Source of the DNA: an uncultured Clostridia bacterium
GTDB lineage: Bacteria; Bacillota; Clostridia; TANB77; CAG-508
Direction of reading: 5' to 3'
Assembly: GCA_934149075.1 (NCBI GenBank)
Contig: CAKPDR010000004.1
Coordinates: 1-64,000 of the forward strand
DNA: 64,000 nucleotides
The notes under the pieces: generated by a model
Told to the model about the DNA's origin: nothing
The model's input: the letters and a program-made list of their open reading frames with translations, nothing else
The model's database searches: none
Made by a program: the position numbers and the translations under genes
Shown here: positions 45,272 through 53,608 of the stretch, one piece after another
Numbering within the stretch: the stretch's first letter is position 1
Layout of the letters: each line of letters begins with the position of its first letter

Positions 45272-45553
45272 ATGGTTGCAAAAGTAATGCTATTTAGCAA
45301 TGCTAATGGAGAAATTAATAAATTTTTAAATAAATTTTATAACTATCATATTATAACTGAAAATTCTTTGGTCTGGAAAAAAGACTTTCCTAATCCTATT
45401 GAAATTTCAGAGATTGCTGCTGCTTTTTCTGATAATCATAATCGTTTTAATCTTAATATGTGGATTTCTCTTGATGAAGATATTTTTATTAAAATTTCTC
45501 CTTCAAATGTTAATTATGTTATTAAATATATTTTTGAAAGATATCCTTATTAG
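45272..45553 (+). CDS. Unrecognised 93-residue protein
   Basis: Begins MVAKVMLFSNANGEINKFL with AAAGGAG upstream. Mixed alpha/beta composition with an aromatic-rich C-terminus (NYVIKYIFERYPY); no signal peptide. Its stop overlaps the recN stop by 4 nt (tail to tail). Family not recognised. Confidence 0.75.
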   Translation: MVAKVMLFSNANGEINKFLNKFYNYHIITENSLVWKKDFPNPIEISEIAAAFSDNHNRFNLNMWISLDEDIFIKISPSNVNYVIKYIFERYPY

Positions 45554-47178
45554 GCTATTTTACTTCTTAATTCACTTGCATATTTAAGTGTTACTTCATT
45601 AATATCTCCTGATGATATTCGTGCAATTTCACATAGTACTTCTTGCTCATTTAATAGTTTTATACCTGTAGATGTTCTATCATTTTCAACTTTTTTGCTT
45701 ATGAAATAGTTATTGTCAGCAATTGCTGCAATTGGTGCTAAATGAGAAATACATAAAACTTGATGTTTTTGTGAAATACTTTTCATTTTACTTGCAACCG
45801 ATTTTGCAGCTTTTCCACTTATTCCTGTGTCTATTTCATCAAATATCATTACTGGCATATTATCTACATCTGCTAGTACTTTTTTTATTGCTAACATTAT
45901 TCTTGACATTTCTCCTCCTGATGCTATTTTTACTAATTCACTTTCATTTTCTCCTACATTTGTTTTTATAAATATTTCTACTTGATTTTTTCCATCTTCA
46001 TAAAATTCATTTACTTTATATTCTACTTTTACATTTATTTTTGCATTTTTCATTTCTAGGTCTATTAATTCTTGATTTATTTTTTCACTTAAATCTTTTG
46101 CTTTTTCTTTTCTTATTTCATCAATTTTTTCTGCTATTTGTGTCATTTTTTGTTCTATGTTTTTTTGTTCTTCTTTTAGTTTATTATTGTATTCATCTAC
46201 ATTTTCAATCTTCTTTATTTCTTCTTCTATTTCATCTGCATATTTAAGTATTTCTTCTATATTGTTACCATATTTTCTTTTTAAATTATCTATTGTGTCT
46301 AATCTTGTTTCTACTTCTTCTCTTTCTTGCTCGTCAAAATTAATATCTTCAAGACTGCTATTTACGTCTCTTGATATTTCTTGTATTTCATAATATAGAT
46401 TCCTTAAATTTGATGCTGTTTCTTCATATTTTTTGTCTATATCTTCAATTTTTTCTAATGCTCTTATTGCTGTTCCTATCATGTCTATTGTGTTTTCTCC
46501 TATTGCCATATCAGCTTCTGATAAATTTTGGGCAATCTTTTCTGAGTTCATTATTATTTTTCTTTTTTCTTCTAATTGCTCTTCTTCTCCTATTTTTAGT
46601 TTTGATTCTTGTATTTCATTTAATTGATATTTTAATAAGTCTAGTTTTCTTTGTTTTTCTTTTTCGTCTCCATAATTATTTCTTAATTCTCTTTTTATTT
46701 CATTATATCTTGTGTATTTTTCTTTATATTCTTCTTTTAATTTTATTATTTTTTCTCCTGAAAAATTGTCTAGGTATTTTATATGTGTTCTATTATCTAA
46801 TAATTGTTGATTTGCGTTTTGTCCATGTATTTCTATATAGTTACTCATAAAGTCTTTTAATTCTGCCACTGTTACTAATCTTCCATTTATTTTGCACATA
46901 TTTCTCCCATTGTTATAGATTTCTCTTGTAATTATGATATTTCCATCTACTGCATTTATGTCTCTGGGAACATACATACATAATTCTACATATGAATAGC
47001 TTTCACCTTTTCTTATCATTTCTTTAGAAAATCTTCCTCCACATATTATATTTATAGAATCTATTATTAATGTTTTTCCGGCTCCTGTTTCTCCTGTTAA
47101 TACATTCATTCCTTTATTTAAATTAATTTCTAAATCATCTATTATTCCTATGTTTTTTATATGTAAATTTGTTATCAT
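45550..47178 (-). CDS. recN: DNA repair protein RecN
   Basis: 542 residues, SMC-like ATPase. Walker A is GETGAGKT at about 30-37, a long coiled-coil region runs from about 150 to 400, and the C-terminal signature LASGGEMSRIMLAIK-type motif and Walker B VMIFDEIDTGISG are near 430-470. It acts in double-strand-break repair. A consensus promoter with a LexA-like box lies upstream, which fits SOS control. Confidence 0.96.
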   Translation of the reverse strand: MITNLHIKNIGIIDDLEINLNKGMNVLTGETGAGKTLIIDSINIICGGRFSKEMIRKGESYSYVELCMYVPRDINAVDGNIIITREIYNNGRNMCKINGRLVTVAELKDFMSNYIEIHGQNANQQLLDNRTHIKYLDNFSGEKIIKLKEEYKEKYTRYNEIKRELRNNYGDEKEKQRKLDLLKYQLNEIQESKLKIGEEEQLEEKRKIIMNSEKIAQNLSEADMAIGENTIDMIGTAIRALEKIEDIDKKYEETASNLRNLYYEIQEISRDVNSSLEDINFDEQEREEVETRLDTIDNLKRKYGNNIEEILKYADEIEEEIKKIENVDEYNNKLKEEQKNIEQKMTQIAEKIDEIRKEKAKDLSEKINQELIDLEMKNAKINVKVEYKVNEFYEDGKNQVEIFIKTNVGENESELVKIASGGEMSRIMLAIKKVLADVDNMPVMIFDEIDTGISGKAAKSVASKMKSISQKHQVLCISHLAPIAAIADNNYFISKKVENDRTSTGIKLLNEQEVLCEIARISSGDINEVTLKYASELRSKIA

Positions 47179-47238
47179 AATTACAAACTTCCTTTCATTA
47201 AAAAATTAGTTTCCAGTCTTAATATTTAAACACCATCT

Positions 47239-47252
47239 CAAATATTTGTTCG
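47239..47252 (-). promoter_or_regulatory. LexA (SOS) box candidate upstream of recN
   Basis: CGAACAAATATTTG on the minus strand matches the Bacillota LexA consensus CGAACRNRYGTTYG at 13 of 14 positions. It lies just downstream of the -10 box of recN. Confidence 0.6.
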
Positions 47253-47258
47253 TTTGTT

Positions 47259-47287
47259 ATTATAATAACTTTTTTTATCTTTGTCAA
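47259..47287 (-). promoter_or_regulatory. Promoter of recN
   Basis: Consensus TTGACA (47287-47282), 17-nt spacer, TATAAT (47264-47259) on the minus strand. Confidence 0.8.
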
Positions 47288-47332
47288 TACTTTTTTTGAA
47301 ATTTCCCGAACTTTTTTTCGTTTCTGTGTTAT

Positions 47333-47781
47333 GGTTCATAGCTATTAAAAATATTATGGATATAGGGAACCTTCCCAGGTGATTATATATATTGAGATTG
47401 TGTCCTGTTCATTGCGTTCAAAAAGAAAATCTAACATAAAAACCTGAGCCTCTCTCACTCAGGTATAAAATGTATATATGTATATGAGTTTAAACTTTTC
47501 GAATGTGATTGGAGCAATATTAGAATTTCTTAAATAAATTTATGGAAAGAGTTCACGAGAGTGGAAGGGTGCCATAAATTTATTTTAGAAATTCTTATGT
47601 TGCGTATTGAGCTGAGAAAATGTTTCAAATCATATACATATATACATTTTTCCGTGAGCATTCCTCAGTTTTTTATTTAAAATTTTCTATTTTTCACTCC
47701 AATCAAACGGACACAATCTCAATATATATAATCACCTGGGAAGGCTCCCTATATCCATAATATTTTTAATAGCTGTGAACC
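47333..47781. mobile_element. 449-bp nested foldback element (MITE-like or structured RNA)
   Basis: 73-nt terminal arms (47333-47405 and 47709-47781) are reverse complements with two differences only. Inside, further arms pair in nested order: AATGTATATATG with CATATATACATT, and AGAATTTCTTAAATAAATTT with its near complement at 47574 onward, leaving a short loop around 47550. No open frame of note. It separates the dockerin-protein gene from the recN promoter. No target duplication is evident. Confidence 0.7.
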
Positions 47782-47821
47782 GTAGCTTTTCTGCTTACAA
47801 TTCATATTTTGACACATAAAA

Positions 47822-47872
47822 TGAACCATTCTTATTAAACATTTTGTCTAATAAAAATAGTTCACTTTTTTT
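47822..47872. terminator. Terminator 3' of the dockerin-protein gene
   Basis: TGAAC...TTATTA pairs with TAATAA...GTTCA, followed by a T-run on the plus strand and TTTTAT on the minus strand. It is 30-70 nt after the stop codon of the minus-strand gene. Confidence 0.65.
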
Positions 47873-47894
47873 CTTTAGCATGTTTTATAGTTTA

Positions 47895-50800
47895 TTAATA
47901 TGTATATTTTAATACATTTGCACTTCTTTTTCCTGTTGATTTAAATACTGAGTCAAATCCTAGGTACATTTCTTTTACTCCACCTTGCGTTGTTACTCTA
48001 ATTCCTTCAAGCTGTGCCTTCCTATAATTTCCTGCACCATCATCTCCCATAAGAGCAAGTAATTTTTTTGATGCAGCCCATTCGTCATTTACAGCTGCTA
48101 CTTCTGTTTTTTTCTTTGTAAGTGTATTTCCATTATATGCATACATATAATCAAATACTGAAACAAAAGCTTTATAATCCCATAAAGTTGGTGTTACTTT
48201 ATTTGTATATCCGCCTTCTCCTATATAAATATAGTCACCATCTAAGTCAAATCCTTGCCAAGCATGCCATGTTACATCTTCTTCTGATCTAGGAGATGGT
48301 ATTTTAAATTCTGTAAGTGGCTCTATAAGACTAAAATCTTTAGCTTGAACTTCTACTATACAATCTTGATAGTCATCAATATAAGTATCTATTTCATAGG
48401 TTTTATCAGAAATACCTAATGCCTCGTCTAAATCAAACACATAATAATTGTTTCCTTTTTTTACTCCCATCAATCTGTTAGTTTCATCAATTGCAATTCT
48501 TAAAGGTGTTGTAACCTTTCCATTTGTTGTAAATATAAAGTTCTCTCCTGCACTATTTTCATATGTTTTTAGAACCTTTCCACTTGTATTTTTTAATTTA
48601 ACTGTTCCTGCTGCAAAATAATATTCACTTTTATTTGCCCATTGTATTCTGGTAATTGCATAGCCATGATCATATTTTCCATTACTATTTCCTTGAGTAA
48701 TTGAATCTATCCAAACTTTTCCTCCTCCTGATCCTTTTTCTAAATCGAATCCACTTCCATGACCAAAATAGTTTAATGTCATACATTTGTATGGTGTTTC
48801 ATTTGGATGTCCAATTGAAATATTCATTTTGGCAGATGTATTTGTTGTTCCTGTTGCTCCTCCTGGATATGAACAATAATATATATCTCCATCTGATGCA
48901 ACAGCAAATGTTTGAAAATGAGAAGCTTCTCCTATTGCACTATTTGAAGCAAAATCAACTGCTTTACTATATAAGAGATTATTTGATGTATTTGCCCTTA
49001 ATTTTATTGTACTATATGTATCAAATGCTTCATTTCCAATTTTTACATTTACTTTAATTGTAGTACTTAATCCATTTGACGTTTTTGCTTGAACTGTTAC
49101 TACACCTGCTTGTTTTCCTGTAATTTCCCCTGTAGTAGAATTAATATTTGCAACTCTGCTATTTCCTGAAATAATAGAATATGTGATATCTGATTTTGCA
49201 TCACTTGGTTCAACAACTGCTTTTATTGTTGTACTTTCTCCTTTTTTTACTGATATATATTTAGTAGCATCGTCTTTATTTTCCGCAAAATAAATATTTG
49301 TTGGTTCTGCTTGTGATTCCAATACTGTTACCTCACATGTAGCAGATTTTCCATTTTCCGTTTCTATTGTTATTGTTGTTTTTCCACTTGAAACTGCTGT
49401 AACTGTTCCATCTTCTGTTACTGTTGCTACATTTGGATTGCTTGATTTGATATATAAAGTTGTATATACATTTGCTGTTAGCGGTAATATGTCAACTGCT
49501 ATTTTGAATGTTTTTGTTCCATTTAAATCTAGTGTTTGTTCTGTTACATTCAAAGCAACTCCTGTTGGACTTGTTTGTACTTTTACATTACATCTTGCTT
49601 CTTTACCATTACTTGTTCTGGCTACAATTTCTGTTGTTCCATTCGCAATTCCTGTTACTAATCCATTTTCTGAAACTGTTGCTACACTTCTATTATTTGA
49701 TTCCAAATATATTTTATTATTTACATTTGCTGTTGATGGTTCTACATTTGCTGTTATTGAAAATGTCTTTGTCCCACTTATGTCTAATGTTTGATTTGTA
49801 ACATTTAATGTTATATTTGTTGGACTTGTTTGTACTGTTACATTACATGTGACTATTTCTCCACTTGAGTCTATTACTGTTATTATTGCTTGTCCATTTG
49901 CTTTTCCTGTAACTAAACCTTCTCTTGATACTGTTGCTACATCTTCATTGTCTGAACTCCAATTTAGTCCACCTGGTGCATTTGTTGTTGCAATTAATTT
50001 TTCTGTTTTTGATTCTGATAAGTCTATCGTTATTGCTTCTTTATTTAATTTCAAATTTGATGTTTCTGTTGAATCCATTTTTACATCCACATCACATGTT
50101 TCAGTCTTTCCATTTTCTGTTTCTACTGTAATTTGGGTTGTTCCTGTTGCTTTTGCTGTAACTAATCCACCATCTGACACTGTTGCTACATTTGTATTAC
50201 TGCTATTCCAGGTTAATCCTGTATCTATATTGCTTGTTGCAGGATTTATTGTTGCCACTAATTGCTCTGTACTAGAATTTGAATCTAGACTTATACTCGT
50301 CTTATTTAAAGATACACTTGTAGGGCTTGTCTGTACTGTTACATTACATTTTGCTTCTTTTCCATTTTTCAATCTAAATGTTATAATGGTTGTTCCGTTT
50401 GACATTGCTGTAACTGTTCCATTTGTTGCAATTGTTGCTACACTTGGATTACTTGAATTTATTTGTATTTCTCTATTTACATTAGCTGTTGGTGGTATTA
50501 CTGTTGGTGTAAGTATAAATGTTCTGTTTGAGCTAATGTCTAATGTTTGCTCTGTTATATTTACTGTTATTCCTGTTGCACTTGTTTGCACTGTTACTTC
50601 ACATGTTGCTGATTCCCCTGTTTCTGTACTAACTGTAATTGTTGTTTCACCATTTGCTTTTCCTGTAACTAATCCATCATCTGATACTGTTGCTACATTT
50701 GTATTACTGCTCTTCCATGTTAGTTTTTCTGTAGAATTGGTAGTTGCTACTAATTTTTCTGTCACCGTAGTTGATAAATCTATTGTTGTTGTATTTTTAT

Positions 50801-52427
50801 TTAATGTGATTTGTATTGGTTTTTCTGGTTCTGTTTGATCAATTTTTACATCTACATTACATGTTGCTGTTTTTCTATTTCCTGTTTCAACTGTAATTTG
50901 AGCTGTTCCTGTAGTTTTTCCTGTAACTAATCCGTTTTTTGATACTGTTGCTACATTTGTATTACTACTCTTCCATGTTAATTCTGTCTTTATATTACTT
51001 GTTGATGGCTCTATTACTGCTGTTAGTTGGTATGTACTAGAATCTTTATCTAGGCTTATACTTGTCTTATCTAAAGATATACTTGTAGGACTTGTTACTA
51101 CATTTACATTACATGTTGCAAATCTTCCATTTTCTGTATAGAATGTTATTTTTGCATTTCCATTAGCTACTCCTGTAACCTCTCCTTGTTCTGTTACTGT
51201 AGCTATTTTTTCATCACTTGTTCTTGCTTTTATTTTATTGTTTACATTTGCTGTTTCTGGTATTATTGTTGGTTTTATTGTAAATATTTTATTTCCGCTC
51301 AAATCTATTGTTTTCTCTGTTACATCTAAAGCAACTCCTGTTGGACTTGTTTGTACTGTTACCTCACATGTACTGCTTTTTCCATTTTCTGTTTTAACTG
51401 TTATTGTTGCTTTACCATTTGAAACTCCTATTATTTCTCCATCTTTTGAAACTTCTGCAACACTTGGATTATTACTTGTCCATGTTAAATTTTCATTATA
51501 ATTACTATTTGCCGGAACAATTTTTGCTGTTAATTTTTCTGTTTTATTATCACTAATATCAATTAATACATCTTTTTTATTAAGTTCTACACTCGTTGGT
51601 TCAACTTTTTGCTTTGTCCAATTTGCATATAATGTAATGTCCTGTGTTGGTGTATATGAGTCTCCTACATTTCCAACTTTGTTTTTTAGTTCTTTAGAGT
51701 CATACCACCCTTCAACTACATATTTTTCTCTTTTTGCATTTGGAAGTATAATTGAATTTCCTTCTTTGTTATAATTTGCTGTTAATGTTGCATCTCCTTC
51801 CCCAAATGTATATGTTGTTGGTGATGCTTTTTTATCTTCTACTTTTCCAGCTCCTGATAATGTCCAATTTGAAAAGTTTCTTATTGATTTCTCTTTATCT
51901 GGTGATGTTCCTTCATTTCCATTAAATGAAACTGTATAACTAACTTCTGGTGCTGTTACTGTCATTGTCGTTTTTGTTTCTCTTGTATATGTTTGATCCC
52001 CTGGTTTTATTGCTAATGTGTATGTTTTTATTATATCTGTACTCTCTTTAGTTATTTTTTTGCACAATTTTGTCCATTCTGTATGTTTTTCTGCAATGCC
52101 TGTATCTTTTTGTGCAAGCAAATATCGTTTCATATATAATACATCTGACATATCTATTTTTTTATCTTCATTTATATCTGCATTTACTACTGCATCTCCT
52201 GACAATCTCCAATTTTCATTCTTATCTGATTTTAAAGAATATATATGACGTAACAAAAGTAACTCATCTGAAAGTGTTATTTGGTTATCTAGATTTGTGT
52301 CTCCTAAATAATATTCTTTTGTCGCTGAATAAGAATTATAAGCAATTGTAATTAACATTATAAATGCAATTATAAAACTAATAAAAAAAATCATTTTTTT
52401 CTTTTTCTTCATTTTTACTGTTTTCAT
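47895..52427 (-). CDS. Dockerin - Big_2 repeats - helveticin-J-like surface protein
   Basis: 1,510 residues. A signal peptide (about 8-35) is followed by a dockerin with both F-hand loops complete (D43, N45, D47, D54; D84, N86, D88, D95), one InlB-type beta-grasp repeat (about 130-270, ending DITLYANW), and ten Big_2 Ig-like domains (about 275-1125) with the NVATVSxxGLVTG-type motif. The C-terminal 370 residues resemble helveticin J class III bacteriocins: FQTFAVASDGDIYY, FGHGSGFDLE, GFDLDGDYIYIGEGG, AQLEGIRVTTQGGVKEMYLGF. The dockerin should bind the cohesin encoded 24 nt upstream. AGGAG lies 8 nt before the ATG. The helveticin assignment is by motif order, not by alignment. Confidence 0.88.
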   Translation of the reverse strand: MKTVKMKKKKKMIFFISFIIAFIMLITIAYNSYSATKEYYLGDTNLDNQITLSDELLLLRHIYSLKSDKNENWRLSGDAVVNADINEDKKIDMSDVLYMKRYLLAQKDTGIAEKHTEWTKLCKKITKESTDIIKTYTLAIKPGDQTYTRETKTTMTVTAPEVSYTVSFNGNEGTSPDKEKSIRNFSNWTLSGAGKVEDKKASPTTYTFGEGDATLTANYNKEGNSIILPNAKREKYVVEGWYDSKELKNKVGNVGDSYTPTQDITLYANWTKQKVEPTSVELNKKDVLIDISDNKTEKLTAKIVPANSNYNENLTWTSNNPSVAEVSKDGEIIGVSNGKATITVKTENGKSSTCEVTVQTSPTGVALDVTEKTIDLSGNKIFTIKPTIIPETANVNNKIKARTSDEKIATVTEQGEVTGVANGNAKITFYTENGRFATCNVNVVTSPTSISLDKTSISLDKDSSTYQLTAVIEPSTSNIKTELTWKSSNTNVATVSKNGLVTGKTTGTAQITVETGNRKTATCNVDVKIDQTEPEKPIQITLNKNTTTIDLSTTVTEKLVATTNSTEKLTWKSSNTNVATVSDDGLVTGKANGETTITVSTETGESATCEVTVQTSATGITVNITEQTLDISSNRTFILTPTVIPPTANVNREIQINSSNPSVATIATNGTVTAMSNGTTIITFRLKNGKEAKCNVTVQTSPTSVSLNKTSISLDSNSSTEQLVATINPATSNIDTGLTWNSSNTNVATVSDGGLVTAKATGTTQITVETENGKTETCDVDVKMDSTETSNLKLNKEAITIDLSESKTEKLIATTNAPGGLNWSSDNEDVATVSREGLVTGKANGQAIITVIDSSGEIVTCNVTVQTSPTNITLNVTNQTLDISGTKTFSITANVEPSTANVNNKIYLESNNRSVATVSENGLVTGIANGTTEIVARTSNGKEARCNVKVQTSPTGVALNVTEQTLDLNGTKTFKIAVDILPLTANVYTTLYIKSSNPNVATVTEDGTVTAVSSGKTTITIETENGKSATCEVTVLESQAEPTNIYFAENKDDATKYISVKKGESTTIKAVVEPSDAKSDITYSIISGNSRVANINSTTGEITGKQAGVVTVQAKTSNGLSTTIKVNVKIGNEAFDTYSTIKLRANTSNNLLYSKAVDFASNSAIGEASHFQTFAVASDGDIYYCSYPGGATGTTNTSAKMNISIGHPNETPYKCMTLNYFGHGSGFDLEKGSGGGKVWIDSITQGNSNGKYDHGYAITRIQWANKSEYYFAAGTVKLKNTSGKVLKTYENSAGENFIFTTNGKVTTPLRIAIDETNRLMGVKKGNNYYVFDLDEALGISDKTYEIDTYIDDYQDCIVEVQAKDFSLIEPLTEFKIPSPRSEEDVTWHAWQGFDLDGDYIYIGEGGYTNKVTPTLWDYKAFVSVFDYMYAYNGNTLTKKKTEVAAVNDEWAASKKLLALMGDDGAGNYRKAQLEGIRVTTQGGVKEMYLGFDSVFKSTGKRSANVLKYTY

Positions 52428-52451
52428 AATTCTAACTCCTATCTCATTTAA

Positions 52452-53330
52452 TTATAAATATTTCATCTGACGACATTTAATAAATGAATATATTCCAATA
52501 GCGAAAATTATAATTAAAACAATTGCTATTATATGAGTTCTATTTATGCCTGCATGAGGTATTTTATTTGCCTGTGCACTAGTATCAATTGTTGCATTAT
52601 TGCTCGTTGTTTCTTTATTTTCTTGTTTTACAATAAAAGTATTATTCTTTTTATTTTCATTGTTACTATCATCATAGATAATGTCATCTTTATTATTGTT
52701 GTTACTATTATTATTATTATTATTATTATTATTGTTGTTACTATTGTTATTATTATTGTTGTTGTTGTTATTATTATTGTTGTTATTATTGTTATTATTA
52801 TTATTGTTGTTGTTATTATTGTTGTTGTTATTATTGTTGTTGTTATTATTTGCAATTATATCGACAGATGTATTAACATCATCTATTTTAAATGATGTAG
52901 CTTCTGCAAATTCATTATTTTTTAATGTAATTGTTTGTTTACCAATAATAGCTCCACTTTTTATTTTTAATACTATTCTTCCAATTTCCTGATCTTCCTT
53001 AGTTCCTTCTAAATCTGATTTAGTAAATGTCACAGAATTTTCAATTAAATCACTTTTCCATTTTCCATTACTACTGTCTTGAACAGACAATTCAAAAATG
53101 TCTGAATTATAATCTAATAGTCCATTGTATATAGCAATTCCATTTTTTGATGTAATATTTGAAACTGTTAAAGACAATGTAATAGTTTCTCCTGGAGTTG
53201 CTTGTGTTTTATCAGGAGTTATTGACAGTGTGCAAGATTCACTACTTGCATAAACATTTTTAGGTAGTAATATTAAAATTACTATCCATAATACAAATAA
53301 AATTATATTTTTTTTACATTTCCAGTTCAT
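52452..53330 (-). CDS. Anchored cohesin-domain protein with poly-Asn linker
   Basis: 292 residues. A signal peptide (about 1-28) is followed by one cohesin-like beta-sandwich (about 32-160: SITPDKTQATPGETITLSL, IYNGLLDYNSDIFELS, GRIVLKIKS, ITLKNNEFAEA), then an almost pure Asn linker of about 55 residues (about 160-214), and a C-terminal IPHAG motif, membrane segment (HIIAIVLIIIFAIGIYSFI) and basic tail. IPHAG plus helix plus KCR resembles a sortase-type sorting signal. It probably serves as a single-site scaffold on the cell surface for the dockerin protein encoded directly downstream. AAAGAGG lies 5 nt before the ATG. Confidence 0.85.
   Translation of the reverse strand: MNWKCKKNIILFVLWIVILILLPKNVYASSESCTLSITPDKTQATPGETITLSLTVSNITSKNGIAIYNGLLDYNSDIFELSVQDSSNGKWKSDLIENSVTFTKSDLEGTKEDQEIGRIVLKIKSGAIIGKQTITLKNNEFAEATSFKIDDVNTSVDIIANNNNNNNNNNNNNNNNNNNNNNNNNNNNNNNNNNNNSNNNNNNNNNNNSNNNNKDDIIYDDSNNENKKNNTFIVKQENKETTSNNATIDTSAQANKIPHAGINRTHIIAIVLIIIFAIGIYSFIKCRQMKYL
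52690..52851. repeat. AAT/AAC trinucleotide tract encoding the poly-Asn linker
   Basis: A run of more than 50 Asn codons, mostly AAT with clusters of AAC, interrupted by two Ser codons. Changes in repeat number would keep the frame and alter only the linker length. Confidence 0.85.
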
Positions 53331-53339
53331 ATTAACCTC

Positions 53340-53487
53340 TTTCTTTTCTAATACTTATATTTATACTTTTTGTGCTTGTTGATTTATAGCTTGTCATAAG
53401 TCCAAGATACATTAGTAATTAACATTATAAATGCAATTATAAAACTAATAAAAAAATCAAATGTTTCTTATTCTTTATATTTTTCAT
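53340..53487 (-). pseudogene. Remnant of a second dockerin/helveticin-type gene (5' and 3' ends fused)
   Basis: Starting at the ATG at 53487, the DNA matches the signal-peptide part of the 1,510-residue gene, including TTATAATTGCATTTATAATG, but with a one-base loss in a T-run that shifts the frame. It then jumps to a sequence matching the extreme 3' end of the same gene (AATGTATCTTGGA and TAAATCAACA, from the MYLGF and KST region). Nearly the whole middle is gone. AGGAG and a promoter are still present upstream. Confidence 0.65.
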
Positions 53488-53537
53488 AAATTTATCTCCT
53501 AATTCATATGTTAATAATTATTTTTTTCTATATTTTT

Positions 53538-53566
53538 ATTATAATATTAGCATTAATTATTGTCAA
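53538..53566 (-). promoter_or_regulatory. Promoter of the cohesin-dockerin operon
   Basis: Consensus TTGACA (53566-53561), 17-nt spacer, TATAAT (53543-53538). Transcription passes through the gene remnant before reaching the cohesin gene. Confidence 0.75.
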
Positions 53567-53608
53567 TAAATTTGAATTTATAATAGTTTGAAACATTTGA
53601 TTTTTTAT

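Noticed and set aside
52628..52992. Ile/Thr- and Leu-rich open frames across the poly-Asn tract
   Set aside because: They are other-frame readings of the AAT/AAC repeat inside the cohesin gene.
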